In this document: piece by piece, positions 16,368-24,966 of the stretch | Position numbering within the stretch: position 1 is the stretch's first letter | How the letters are laid out: the number at the start of each line of letters is the position of its first letter | Origin: DASQMT01 sp963827335 | GTDB lineage: Bacteria; Actinomycetota; Thermoleophilia; Solirubrobacterales; Solirubrobacteraceae | NCBI GenBank assembly: GCA_963827335.1 | Contig: CAWHAP010000007.1 | Span: 248,001 to 312,000 of the forward strand | Length of the DNA stretch: 64,000 nt | Direction of reading: 5' to 3' | Position numbers and translations under genes: made by a program | Notes under the pieces: model-generated | Databases searched by the model: none | Told to the model about the DNA's origin: nothing | The model's input: only the letters and a program-made list of their open reading frames with translations

Positions 16368-17497
16368 CGGGCGGCGACGGCGTCGAGCGAGGCGTCGATC
16401 GACAGCGCCGCCGCGTGGCGCTCGAACCACGCCGCCGTCGAGGCGCGCAGCTCGCCCCCGGCCTCGTGCACGCGCAGGATCGCGTCGGCCAGCGCCGCGG
16501 GCTCCGCGCTCTCGGCGACGAAGCCGTTCACGCCCTCCTCGACCAGCTCGGTGGCGGCGTTGTCGGGGTCGCGGACGAGCACGACCGGCGTGCCCGCCGC
16601 GGCCGACTCGACCACGACGAGCCCGTAGCCCTCGCGCCGGGAGGGGAGCACGAGGCACAGCGCCCGCGCGAGGTCCTCCTCGACGGCCTCGCCGGGCGCG
16701 AAGCCCGGTGCGTCGACGACGCCCTCGAGCCCGGCCGCCGCGATCGCGGCCAGCACCGCGCCGCGGTCGGGGCCGTCGCCGTAGATCCGCCCGCGCAGCT
16801 CGGGCAGCCGCTCCCGGGCCAGGGCGATCGCCGGCACGACCGCCGGAGCGCGCTTCTCGGGGATCATGCGCCCGGCGAAGACGACCAGCGGCTCGGCGGG
16901 CAGCGGCGCGGGCGCGCTGAGCGGGCCGGCGTAGAGCCCCCGGAGCACCTGCACGTCGCCGCGCAGGCCGGCGGCGCGGACGCGCCCGGCGGTCAGCTGC
17001 GCGTAGCAGAAGGCGTCCTGGCGGACGCGGAGGCAGAGCGCCTGCACGGCCTGGCCGATCCGGCCCGCTGCGCCCCCGAGGTAGTCGCGCCAGTAGGCGG
17101 CGCTCCACAGCTCGAACCAGTCCACGACGAGGCGGAACCGGTGGGCGGGCCGGGCGAGCGCGGCGGCGAGCAGCGAGAAGTAGGGGAACGAGCAGGTGTG
17201 CACGACGTCGTAGCGGCGGCCGTGGCGCAGCAGGTGCGCGAGCACCCCGGCGCCGAACACGAGCGGGGGCAGGATCCTGCGCTGCCCGGCGTCGCCGTAG
17301 AGCGCCAGCCGCGGCCCCGCGACGACCACGCGCACGCCCGGCACCTCGCCGCGCTCGCCGCGCGGCCACTGGCGCAGCGTCAGGTACGTCACCTCGTGCC
17401 CGTCGGCGGCGAGGCGCTGCGCGAGATTGCGGTACCAGCGCTCGGCGCCGCCCACCGTGTAGGGGAACAGGCAGTCGTAGACGAGGCAGATCCGCAT
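16340..17497 (-). CDS. GT4-type glycosyltransferase
   Basis: This 385-residue GT-B transferase begins MRICLVYDCLFPYTVGGAER, with the GGAER loop typical of GT4. The donor-binding half shows VFAGRMIPEKRAP and SRREGYGLVVVESAAAGTP near 286, which carries the two glutamates. The ATG at 17497 is preceded by TAGGGT 11 nt upstream. It is transcribed alone, divergently from the GT2 gene at 17623 and convergently with the GT4 gene ending at 16367. Specificity is unknown. Confidence 0.92.
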   Translation of the reverse strand: MRICLVYDCLFPYTVGGAERWYRNLAQRLAADGHEVTYLTLRQWPRGERGEVPGVRVVVAGPRLALYGDAGQRRILPPLVFGAGVLAHLLRHGRRYDVVHTCSFPYFSLLAAALARPAHRFRLVVDWFELWSAAYWRDYLGGAAGRIGQAVQALCLRVRQDAFCYAQLTAGRVRAAGLRGDVQVLRGLYAGPLSAPAPLPAEPLVVFAGRMIPEKRAPAVVPAIALARERLPELRGRIYGDGPDRGAVLAAIAAAGLEGVVDAPGFAPGEAVEEDLARALCLVLPSRREGYGLVVVESAAAGTPVVLVRDPDNAATELVEEGVNGFVAESAEPAALADAILRVHEAGGELRASTAAWFERHAAALSIDASLDAVAARYRAESARS

Positions 17498-17508
17498 CGC
17501 GCTCGGCT

Positions 17509-17514
17509 ACCCTA
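17509..17514 (-). promoter_or_regulatory. -10-like TAGGGT, divergent region
   Basis: TAGGGT lies 11 nt before the ATG at 17497. The same bases read TACCCT on the other strand (17508-17513), so they may also serve the divergent GT2 gene. Confidence 0.45.
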
Positions 17515-17622
17515 GAGCGCGGCAGGAGCGCAACCTTCACGTGGTGGCTGCGTTGCTGCCTTTCGGTGCCGAGCGCGCCGACCACCCCGTCCGTGAGCAC
17601 CCTGCAGCCGACACCCCCGCCG

Positions 17623-18774
17623 ATGGCGGACGCGTCCGTTTCCGCGAGCGAGCCGCTCGTCTCGGTCGTCATCCCCTGCCTCAACGAGGAGGAGAACATC
17701 GAGCGCTGCGTGCGCTCGGCGCTCGACGCCCTGACCTCGTCGGGCATCCCCGGCGAGGTCGTGGTCGCGGACAACGCGTCCGAGGACCGCTCGGCCGAGA
17801 TCGCGACCGCGGCCGGCGCGCGCGTGGTCAACGAGCCCCGGCGCGGCTACGGCAGCGCGTATCTCGCCGGCTTCGCCGCCGCCCGCGGCCGCTACATCGT
17901 CATGGGCGACGCGGACCTCACGTACGACTTCCACGAGATCCCGCGCTTCGTCGAGCAGCTCGACGAGGGCGCGCAGCTCGTCATGGGCGACCGCATGGAC
18001 AACATCCATCCGGGCGCGATGCCGTGGCTGCACCGCTACGTCGGCAACCCGATCCTGACCGGGATCCTCAACGTCTTCTTCCGCACGGGCGTCAGCGACG
18101 CCCACTGCGGCATGCGGGCGCTGCGGCGCGACGTGCTCCCGCAGCTCGATCTCCGCACGACCGGCATGGAGTTCGCCTCCGAGATGGTGATCCGGGCCTC
18201 GAAGGAGGGCCTGGACATCCGCGAGTTCCCGATCGAGTACCACCCGCGCGGCGGCGAGAGCAAGCTGTCGAGCTTCCGCGACGGCTGGCGCCACCTGCGC
18301 TTCCTGCTCGTCCACAGCCCGACGCACCTGTTCATGCTGCCGGGCGCGATCCTGCTCGTGCTCGGCGTGCTCGTGTCGGCCATCTCGGTCCTGCAGCTCG
18401 ACGTGTTCGGGCGCGAGTGGCAGCTGCACACGATGGTCGGCGGCGCCCTGCTGATGATCGTCGGCACGCAGGTCGTCGCGCTCGGCCTCTGCGCGCACGC
18501 CTACGGCACGTACTTCATGAACGAGAAGGACCCCTGGTTCGATCGCATGCGCGCGCGCTTCCGGCTCGAGCACGGGCTGCTGCTGGGCGGGGGCACGCTG
18601 CTCGCGGGCGCGGCGATCGGCCTGACCATCGTCGTGCAGTGGATCGACCGCGGCTTCGGCCAGCTCTCGGAGGAGCGCCTCGCGGTGCTGAGCGCGGCGC
18701 TCGTCATCGTCGGCATCCAGATCTTCTTCACCTCGTTCCTCCTGAGCATCCTCGGCCTGCGCCGGCGCGGCTGA
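17623..18774 (+). CDS. Membrane-anchored family 2 glycosyltransferase (DPM1/GtrB-like)
   Basis: The protein is about 383 residues long. The N-terminal GT-A domain shows VSVVIPCLNEEENIERCV, VVVADNASEDRSAE and the metal-binding DADLTYDFHEIP near 94. The C-terminal 130 residues contain about four hydrophobic helices. This layout fits polyprenyl-phosphate sugar synthases (dolichol-phosphate mannose synthase or GtrB-like), which would supply lipid-linked sugar to GT-C enzymes such as the membrane protein next to it. ATG 17623 is chosen; in-frame GTGs at 17566 and 17593 are alternatives, and none has a clear ribosome site. Confidence 0.9.
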   Translation: MADASVSASEPLVSVVIPCLNEEENIERCVRSALDALTSSGIPGEVVVADNASEDRSAEIATAAGARVVNEPRRGYGSAYLAGFAAARGRYIVMGDADLTYDFHEIPRFVEQLDEGAQLVMGDRMDNIHPGAMPWLHRYVGNPILTGILNVFFRTGVSDAHCGMRALRRDVLPQLDLRTTGMEFASEMVIRASKEGLDIREFPIEYHPRGGESKLSSFRDGWRHLRFLLVHSPTHLFMLPGAILLVLGVLVSAISVLQLDVFGREWQLHTMVGGALLMIVGTQVVALGLCAHAYGTYFMNEKDPWFDRMRARFRLEHGLLLGGGTLLAGAAIGLTIVVQWIDRGFGQLSEERLAVLSAALVIVGIQIFFTSFLLSILGLRRRG

Positions 18775-18790
18775 GCTGCCACCTCCAGGC

Positions 18791-21184
18791 GTGTTCGCGA
18801 CGTCGGTAGGTGAGAACGCGGCTGCGTGGGTCGGCCTCCCGCTCGTGTTCTGCGTCACCGCGCTCGGCGTCGGCCTGCTCGTCGAGCGCCTGCTCCGGCT
18901 GCGGCTGAGCGAGGCGGCGCTCCTGCCGCTCGGCACCTGCGCGAGCATGTGCGCGCTGCTGGGCGTCTACGCGCTGGGCGGCCACGGCCGGCTGGCCGCG
19001 ATCGTGCTCGCGGCGGCCACCATCGCGGGCGGCGTGCTCGCGCGCGGCGAGCTGCGCGAGCGGCTGCGGCCGGGCCCCGCCGCCGTGGCGGGGACGCTCG
19101 TCGCGCTGCTCTACCTCGCCCCGAGCCTGCTCAGCGGCCACTGGACCTGGTACGGCTACAACTTCCTCAACGACACGTCGGTGCAGTTCATCCTCGCCGA
19201 CGCGCTCCAGCACCACGGCACGGGCGTCATCGAGGGCCTCGAGTCGACGCGCGGCGCGAGCATCGAGGCGTACGTCGAGTCGGGCTACCCGCTCGGGACG
19301 CACGCGGAGGTCGCGACGTTCGCCACGTCGCTGGGGACGAGCGTCGACGTCGTCTACCAGAGCTACCTGGCGCTGCTCGCGGCCACCGCCGCCGTCGCCC
19401 TGACCGGCGTGGCGCGGCTCAGCGGGCTCGGACCGTGGCGCTCCGCGGTGGCCGGCGCGGGCGCCCTGTCGGCGAGCCTGATCTACCACTACGCCCTGCA
19501 GGGCTCGATCAAGGAGGTCGCCGCGTTCACGTGCCTGGCCACGGTGACGCTGCTGGGGCTCGAGCTGCTGCGCTCGGAGACGCCCGTCGGGGCCGCGGTC
19601 GCGCTCGGCGTCGCGGCGGCGGCGATGATCACCGCGTTCTCCACCGCCGCCGGGCCGTACCTCGCCGTCATGGCCGTCGCGCTGATCGGGCTCGCGCTGC
19701 TGCAGCGCGGGAGCGCGGTGCGGGCGCGGCTCCCGCTCGTGGCGCTGGCCGGCGCCGGCGCCGCGCTCCTGGCCGCGCTCCCGACGCTGACCTCCGCGCT
19801 GACGTTCCTGCGCGTGTCCAGGTCGGCGCTGGCGACGAACGACGTGGGCGGCGTGCTGGGCCAGCTCTCGCAGCCGCTCGAGGCGATCCAGCTCGCCGGC
19901 GTGTGGCTCTCGGAGAACTACGCGCTCCCCGTCGTCGGCAGCATCGAGGAGTCGCTCACCTACCGGCTGAGCTGGTTCATCGTCGCCGCCGCGGTCGTCG
20001 GCGTCGTCGTGCTCGCGCGGCGCCGTGCCTGGGGGCCGATGCTGCCGGCGCTCGCCGCGCTGCTCGCGTGGCAGCTGGTCGCGCCGCGCGCGTCGGACTA
20101 CGCCGACGCCAAGCTGCTCGCGCTGGGCGCGCCCTCCGTCGTCTTCCTCGCCCTGTGCGGCGCGCTCGCGCTGCAGGGCCGGCTGCGCTGGGTCGGCATG
20201 GCGGCGGCCGCCGTCGCCTGCTCCGCCACGCTCGCGAGCGCGGCCTGGGCGTACCACGGCGTGCGGATCGCGCCGGTGGACCGGATGCACGCGCTGGAGG
20301 CGGCGGTCGACCGCGTCGCCGACCGCGGGCCGATCATGCTCGACGAGGTGGAGGAGTTCGCCAAGTTCTACGGGCGCCGCGCGCCGCAGCTCAACATCGG
20401 CTTCGAGGCGATCACCGTGCGCTTCGCCGAGCCGTTCGGCGGCGGCTACCACGTCGACATGGATCAGCTCTCGCAGGACTACGTGCAGAGCTACGCGGCG
20501 GTGATCACGCGCCGCGGGCCGGCGGCGAGCCGCCCGCCGGCGAACTTCCGCCGGGTGTCGGCGAACCGCTTCTACGAGGTCTGGGAGAAGGATCCGTCGC
20601 TGCGCGTGCGCGCGCACCTGCCGGCGGGCTCCGTGCTCGACGCCGGAGGCTTCGTGCGCTGCGCCGCCGTGCGGCGGCTCGCGCGGCGCGCCGGTCCCGG
20701 CGACCGCCTCGTCGCCGCCCCGGTGCGCGAGACCGCCGAGCTGCCGGTCGTCGACGCGCCGGACCGCCCGGACGGCTGGCCCCCGCTCGCCCGGCCGCCG
20801 GGCGTCGTGGAGCCGCGCACGCCCGGCGTCGTCGAGGGGAGGGTGCGGCTCGCGGGCGGCGCCTACGACGCCTGGGTCCGCGCCAGCACCGGTCGTCGGC
20901 TGACGGTCTCGGTCGACGGGCGGGCGGTCGGCTCCGTGGGCAGCCTCAACTCCCAGGGCCAGTGGCTGCTCGCCGGCGGCGTGGAGCTGCCGGCCGGCGC
21001 ACACACGGTGCGCATCGAGCGGCCCGGGGGCGACCTCGCGCCGGGCGACGGCGCGGCCAGCGTGCTCGGCCCGGTCGCGCTCGTGCGGCGGGAGCGCGCC
21101 GGCCTGCGCGACGTGCCGCTCGCGCGCGCCGAGGACCAGCTGTGCGGCGCGCGCTGGGACTGGGTGGAGCTCGTCGCACGATGA
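18791..21184 (+). CDS. Large multi-pass membrane protein, GT-C-like, function unknown
   Basis: This 797-residue protein has about 12 hydrophobic helices in the first 500 residues and then an extracytoplasmic part of about 300 residues. No conserved catalytic motif could be assigned with confidence. The loop after the first few helices (GYNFLNDTSVQF) sits where GT-C enzymes place acidic catalytic residues. The tail (about 650-797) reads as a beta-sandwich with VRLAGGAYDAWVRAST and GAHTVRIERPGGDL, resembling carbohydrate-binding modules at the ends of actinobacterial arabinosyl/mannosyl GT-C proteins. It lies 16 bases after a polyprenyl-phosphate sugar synthase-like gene and overlaps the next GT2 gene as ATGA. 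A transferase or polymerase role is inferred only. Confidence 0.65.
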   Translation: MFATSVGENAAAWVGLPLVFCVTALGVGLLVERLLRLRLSEAALLPLGTCASMCALLGVYALGGHGRLAAIVLAAATIAGGVLARGELRERLRPGPAAVAGTLVALLYLAPSLLSGHWTWYGYNFLNDTSVQFILADALQHHGTGVIEGLESTRGASIEAYVESGYPLGTHAEVATFATSLGTSVDVVYQSYLALLAATAAVALTGVARLSGLGPWRSAVAGAGALSASLIYHYALQGSIKEVAAFTCLATVTLLGLELLRSETPVGAAVALGVAAAAMITAFSTAAGPYLAVMAVALIGLALLQRGSAVRARLPLVALAGAGAALLAALPTLTSALTFLRVSRSALATNDVGGVLGQLSQPLEAIQLAGVWLSENYALPVVGSIEESLTYRLSWFIVAAAVVGVVVLARRRAWGPMLPALAALLAWQLVAPRASDYADAKLLALGAPSVVFLALCGALALQGRLRWVGMAAAAVACSATLASAAWAYHGVRIAPVDRMHALEAAVDRVADRGPIMLDEVEEFAKFYGRRAPQLNIGFEAITVRFAEPFGGGYHVDMDQLSQDYVQSYAAVITRRGPAASRPPANFRRVSANRFYEVWEKDPSLRVRAHLPAGSVLDAGGFVRCAAVRRLARRAGPGDRLVAAPVRETAELPVVDAPDRPDGWPPLARPPGVVEPRTPGVVEGRVRLAGGAYDAWVRASTGRRLTVSVDGRAVGSVGSLNSQGQWLLAGGVELPAGAHTVRIERPGGDLAPGDGAASVLGPVALVRRERAGLRDVPLARAEDQLCGARWDWVELVAR

Positions 21185-22137
21185 GTGTGGTCACGGTGGC
21201 GATCCCGGTGCTCGACGGCGGCCGGCTGCTGGCCGAGACGCTCGCCGCCGTGCGCGCCCAGCGCGTCGACCGGGAGGTCGAGCTGATCGTGGCCGACTCG
21301 GGCTCGACCGACGGCTCCGCCGAGGTCGCCCGGCGCCACGGCGCCACCGTCATCGCCGTCGAGCGCTTCTCGCACGGCGGCACGCGCAACGTGCTGATGG
21401 AGCGCGCACGGGGCGAGCACGTGGCCTTCCTCACGCAGGACGCGACGCCCGCCGACGAGCACTGGCTCGCGCGCCTGCTCGGCGGGTTCGAGCTGGCCGG
21501 CGACGTCGCGCTCGCGTACGGCCCCTACCGCGCCCGGCCGCAGGCCCCGATGGCCGTGCGGCGCGAGCTCGACGCCTGGTTCGCCTCGCTCGCGCCGGAC
21601 GGGCGCCCGCGGGTCGACCGGGTCGCGGACCCGCACGGGCCGGGCGCGGCGACGTTCTTCACCGACGCCAACGGCGCCGTGGCCCGCGCCGCGTGGGAGC
21701 GCGTGCCGTTCCGCGACGTCCCCTACGCCGAGGATCAGGCGCTCGCGCTCGACATGCTGCGCGCCGGCTTCGCCAAGGCGTACGTGCCGGACGCGGCCGT
21801 CCTGCACTCGCACGAGTACGGCGTGCTCGCCCAGTTCCGCCGCGCGTTCGACGAGTGGCGCGGGCTGCGCGAGATCCACGGCCACGTGCAGCCCGCGGCG
21901 CCGCTGCGGACGCTGCTCACGATCCAGCGCGACGTCCGCGACGACGTGGCCGCCGTGGCCGGGAGCGGCGCGGGCCCGGCCGTCGTGGCCCGCGAGGCCG
22001 CCCGCTCGGTGCGGCACTGGACCGTCCGCGCCGCGGGCGCCGCGGCCGGGTCGCGCGCCGACCGCCTGCCGCCGGCGGTGCGGCGCTGGTGCTCGCTGGA
22101 GCGCCGCGCCGGGTTCGGGTCCGCAGCGGGTGGCTAG
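21181..22137 (+). CDS. Family 2 glycosyltransferase (rhamnosyltransferase-like)
   Basis: This GT-A fold protein has 318 residues. It opens VVTVAIPVLDGGRLLAETL, with ELIVADSGSTDGSAE and FLTQDATPADE in the metal-binding position. YAEDQALALDMLRAGF and the HSHEYGVLAQFRRAFDEW block follow. The QDATP and HSH features recur in rhamnosyltransferases (RfbF/WbbL type). It is coupled to the upstream membrane protein by ATGA. Its own TAG stop is the start of a TAGCCT hexamer for the next gene. Rhamnose as donor is a family-based guess. Confidence 0.87.
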   Translation: MSVVTVAIPVLDGGRLLAETLAAVRAQRVDREVELIVADSGSTDGSAEVARRHGATVIAVERFSHGGTRNVLMERARGEHVAFLTQDATPADEHWLARLLGGFELAGDVALAYGPYRARPQAPMAVRRELDAWFASLAPDGRPRVDRVADPHGPGAATFFTDANGAVARAAWERVPFRDVPYAEDQALALDMLRAGFAKAYVPDAAVLHSHEYGVLAQFRRAFDEWRGLREIHGHVQPAAPLRTLLTIQRDVRDDVAAVAGSGAGPAVVAREAARSVRHWTVRAAGAAAGSRADRLPPAVRRWCSLERRAGFGSAAGG

Positions 22138-22140
22138 CCT
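22135..22140 (+). promoter_or_regulatory. -10-like TAGCCT fused to a stop codon
   Basis: The TAG stop of the rhamnosyltransferase-like gene is the first half of TAGCCT, which lies 10 nt before the ATG at 22151. Confidence 0.5.
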
Positions 22141-22150
22141 CCTGGTCCGC

Positions 22151-24166
22151 ATGAGCGCCCGTCCGCCCCATCCCCCGTCACCGCGCGGCCGGCTCGCCGA
22201 CCTCTGGCGGCGCGCGCGGCTCACGCTCGAGTACCACGGCCCGCGGGAGCTCGCCTTCCGCGTCGTGACGGCGCCGCTGCGGCCGACGCCGCTCGGCGCG
22301 CGCCTGGGGCACGGCACGCGCTACGGCGCGGAGGAGAGCCGCGCCCGCCGCTGGTACCGCGAGCAGCCGCGGCCCGTGACGGTCGTGATCCCCACCTACG
22401 GCGATCCGGCGCTCGCCGCCCAGGCCGTCCGGAGCGTGCGCAGGACGACGCGCCCGCGGCTGGTGCGCGTCGTCGTCGTCGACGACGGCTCGCCCGCCGA
22501 GCACCACGCGGCGCTGCGCGCGATCCGCGGCGCGCACGTCGACCTGCTGCCGGAGAACCGCGGCTTCGCCGGTGCGGTCAACCGGGGCCTCGAGCTCGTG
22601 GCGCCCGAGGACGACGTGGTCATCCTCAACTCGGACGTGATCGCGGAGCGCGGCTGGCTCGAGCGCCTCCAGTTCATCGCCTACCGCGATCCGGAGATCG
22701 GCATCGTCGGGCCGAAGCTGCTCTACGCCGACCGGCGGATCCAGTCCGCGGGCTCCTACCGCAACCTCGGTGCGCCGGAGTGGTTCGACCACCGCTACCG
22801 CTTCAAGGAGGCGTCGCACCCCGAGGCCAACATCGTCGCGCCGGTGCTCGGGACCACGGGCGCGTGCATGTACGTCAAGCGCGCGGCGCTCGACGCGGTC
22901 GGCCCGCTCGACCCGGCCTACGGCATGGCCTACGAGGACATGGACTACTGCCTGCGCGCCTGGGAGGCGGGCTGGCACACGTACTACGCCCCGCGCGCCA
23001 CGCTCGTGCACCTCGAGTCCCAGACGCGGCCGACCGAGCCCGGCCCGCGCGAGCTCGCGTCGCAGCGCTACTTCTGGCAGCGCTGGGGCGGCTTCTTCGA
23101 CGAGCGCGCCGTGCGCACGCCCGACGACCGCCTGCGGATCGTCTACGTGACGGAGGACACCGGCGTCGGCGGCGGCCACCGCGACATCTTCGAGCACCTC
23201 AACCGGCTCGCGGCGCGCGGCCACCACGCCGAGCTGTACTCGCTCGGCACCGCGCCGGACTGGTTCCCGCTCGAGGTGCCGACCCGGAGCTTCGAGGACT
23301 ACACCGAGCTCGCGGAGGCGCTCGCCCCGATCGAGGCCATCAAGGTCGCGACCTGGTGGAACACGGCCAAGCCGGTCTGGCTGTCCTCGGTGGCCCGCGG
23401 GATCCCGGTCTTCTTCGTCCAGGACATCGAGACCTCGTACTACGCGGGCGACATGGCGATGGAGGCGCACGTCCTCTCGTGGTACCGGCCGGAGTTCCGG
23501 TACCTGACGATCTCGGGCTGGAACCGCGACCGGCTCGCCGAGCTCGGCCTGAGCGCCGAGCTGGTGGCGCCCGGCATCGACCTGGACACCTTCCGCCCGC
23601 TGCCCGGCGTCGCGCGCCGCGACGACATGCTCCTCGCGCTGGGCCGCACCAACCCGCTCAAGAACCTGCCGCTGACGATCGACGCCTGGCAGGCGCTCGG
23701 CGACCGGCGGCCGGAGCTCGTGCTCTTCGGCATCGAGCCCGACCTCGGCCCACGGCACGGCGCCACCTACGTCGAGCGGCCGAGCGACGCGGGCGTCAAC
23801 GAGCTCTTCAACCAGGCCACCGTGTTCGTGCAGACCTCGACGCACGAGGGGTTCTGCCTGCCGCCGCTCGAGGCGATGGCGACCGGCGCCGCCGTCGTGT
23901 GCACCGACGCGCACGGCAACCGCGACTTCTGCGTCGACGGGGGGAACTGCCTGATCCCCGATCCGACGCCGGCGTCCGTCAGCGGCGCGATCGGCCGCCT
24001 GCTCGGCGACCCCGCGCTGCGGGCGCGGCTCGGCGCCGCCGGCCTCGAGACGGCGGCGGAGTACACCTGGGAGAAGCGGATCGACGAGCTCGAGGGCCAC
24101 CTCGAGCGCGTCGCGGCTCAGAGGTCCTCGGCGATGTGGGGCGCGGCGCGGGAGAACACCCAGTAG
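22151..24166 (+). CDS. Bifunctional GT2-GT4 glycosyltransferase
   Basis: The protein is 671 residues long and has two transferase modules. Residues of about 80-320 are GT2, with VTVVIPTYGDPALA, VVVVDDGSPAEH, VVILNSDVIAE and the C-terminal YEDMDYCLRAWEAG. Residues of about 335-660 are GT4, with RIVYVTEDTGVGGGH, LALGRTNPLKNLP and STHEGFCLPPLEAMA. Tandem GT2-GT4 proteins of this type add two sugars of a repeat unit in succession. I chose ATG 22151 rather than the in-frame start at 22130, because TAGCCT lies just before it. The last 49 bases overlap the convergent ABC permease gene. Confidence 0.9.
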   Translation: MSARPPHPPSPRGRLADLWRRARLTLEYHGPRELAFRVVTAPLRPTPLGARLGHGTRYGAEESRARRWYREQPRPVTVVIPTYGDPALAAQAVRSVRRTTRPRLVRVVVVDDGSPAEHHAALRAIRGAHVDLLPENRGFAGAVNRGLELVAPEDDVVILNSDVIAERGWLERLQFIAYRDPEIGIVGPKLLYADRRIQSAGSYRNLGAPEWFDHRYRFKEASHPEANIVAPVLGTTGACMYVKRAALDAVGPLDPAYGMAYEDMDYCLRAWEAGWHTYYAPRATLVHLESQTRPTEPGPRELASQRYFWQRWGGFFDERAVRTPDDRLRIVYVTEDTGVGGGHRDIFEHLNRLAARGHHAELYSLGTAPDWFPLEVPTRSFEDYTELAEALAPIEAIKVATWWNTAKPVWLSSVARGIPVFFVQDIETSYYAGDMAMEAHVLSWYRPEFRYLTISGWNRDRLAELGLSAELVAPGIDLDTFRPLPGVARRDDMLLALGRTNPLKNLPLTIDAWQALGDRRPELVLFGIEPDLGPRHGATYVERPSDAGVNELFNQATVFVQTSTHEGFCLPPLEAMATGAAVVCTDAHGNRDFCVDGGNCLIPDPTPASVSGAIGRLLGDPALRARLGAAGLETAAEYTWEKRIDELEGHLERVAAQRSSAMWGAARENTQ

Positions 24167-24966
24167 CCCCACGCGCACACCGCGATCAGGATCGCCAGCG
24201 GGATGAGCAGCATCGCGGCGCCCCCGATCGCCTCGGCGGCGCTCGGCGCGTGCCGGTCGATCAGCGCGTGCCGGGCCTGCTGCACGATCACCGCGAGCGG
24301 GTTGCACATCATCACGTGCCGGAGGCCCTCCTCCGGGATCGCCTCGATCGGGTAGAGGATCGGGGTGCCGTAGAACGCGATCGGCAGCGCGACGTCCCAG
24401 ATCGGGCTCACGTCGCGGTAGCGGATGTAGAGCGCCGAGAGCGCCATGGCGATGCCGCTGCAGAGCGCGGCGAGCGCCGCGACGAGCGGCACGATCTCGA
24501 GCCAGGACCAGCGGATCTCCACCCCCTGGATGAGGAAGAAGACGATCACCGCGAGGAAGTTCAGGAGGAAGTTCAGGCACGACGTCAGGACGACCGCGAG
24601 CGGGATCACGAGCCGCGGGAACTGGATCTTGCGCACGAGGTTCTCGCGCAACTGGACCGACATGACCGCCCCGGAGGTCGCCTCGGAGTAGAACGTGTAG
24701 ATCACGATCCCCATCAGCAGGATCGCCGGGTAGTGCTTCACGCCGCTGCCGACCCGCACGAACTCCGTGAAGACGAAGTAGAGGACGCTGAACAGCATCA
24801 GCGGCTTCATCAGCTGCCAGACGTAGCCCAGCACGGACCCGAAGAACTTCAGCCGGAACTCGAGCACGGCGAGCGTCCACACGAGCGTGAAGAACCGCCG
24901 CGGCTCCCCGCCGATCGCCGCGGGCCCCTGGACGGGCCGCAGCGTGCCGGCCGTCCCGGCGCTCAC
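24118..24966 (-). CDS. wzm: ABC-2 polysaccharide export permease (Wzm)
   Basis: This 282-residue membrane protein has six predicted helices. It has the ABC-2 permease pattern: an N-terminal amphipathic segment (TLAVLEFRLKFFGSVLGYVW), the LRENLVRKIQFPRLVIPLA cytoplasmic loop, and PILYPIEAIPEEGLR before the last helices. With the ATPase it would export a lipid-linked polysaccharide such as an O-antigen or teichoic-acid-like polymer. The GTG start at 24966 overlaps the ATPase stop as GTGA. The 3' end overlaps the convergent GT2-GT4 gene by 49 bases. Confidence 0.92.
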   Translation of the reverse strand: MSAGTAGTLRPVQGPAAIGGEPRRFFTLVWTLAVLEFRLKFFGSVLGYVWQLMKPLMLFSVLYFVFTEFVRVGSGVKHYPAILLMGIVIYTFYSEATSGAVMSVQLRENLVRKIQFPRLVIPLAVVLTSCLNFLLNFLAVIVFFLIQGVEIRWSWLEIVPLVAALAALCSGIAMALSALYIRYRDVSPIWDVALPIAFYGTPILYPIEAIPEEGLRHVMMCNPLAVIVQQARHALIDRHAPSAAEAIGGAAMLLIPLAILIAVCAWGYWVFSRAAPHIAEDL

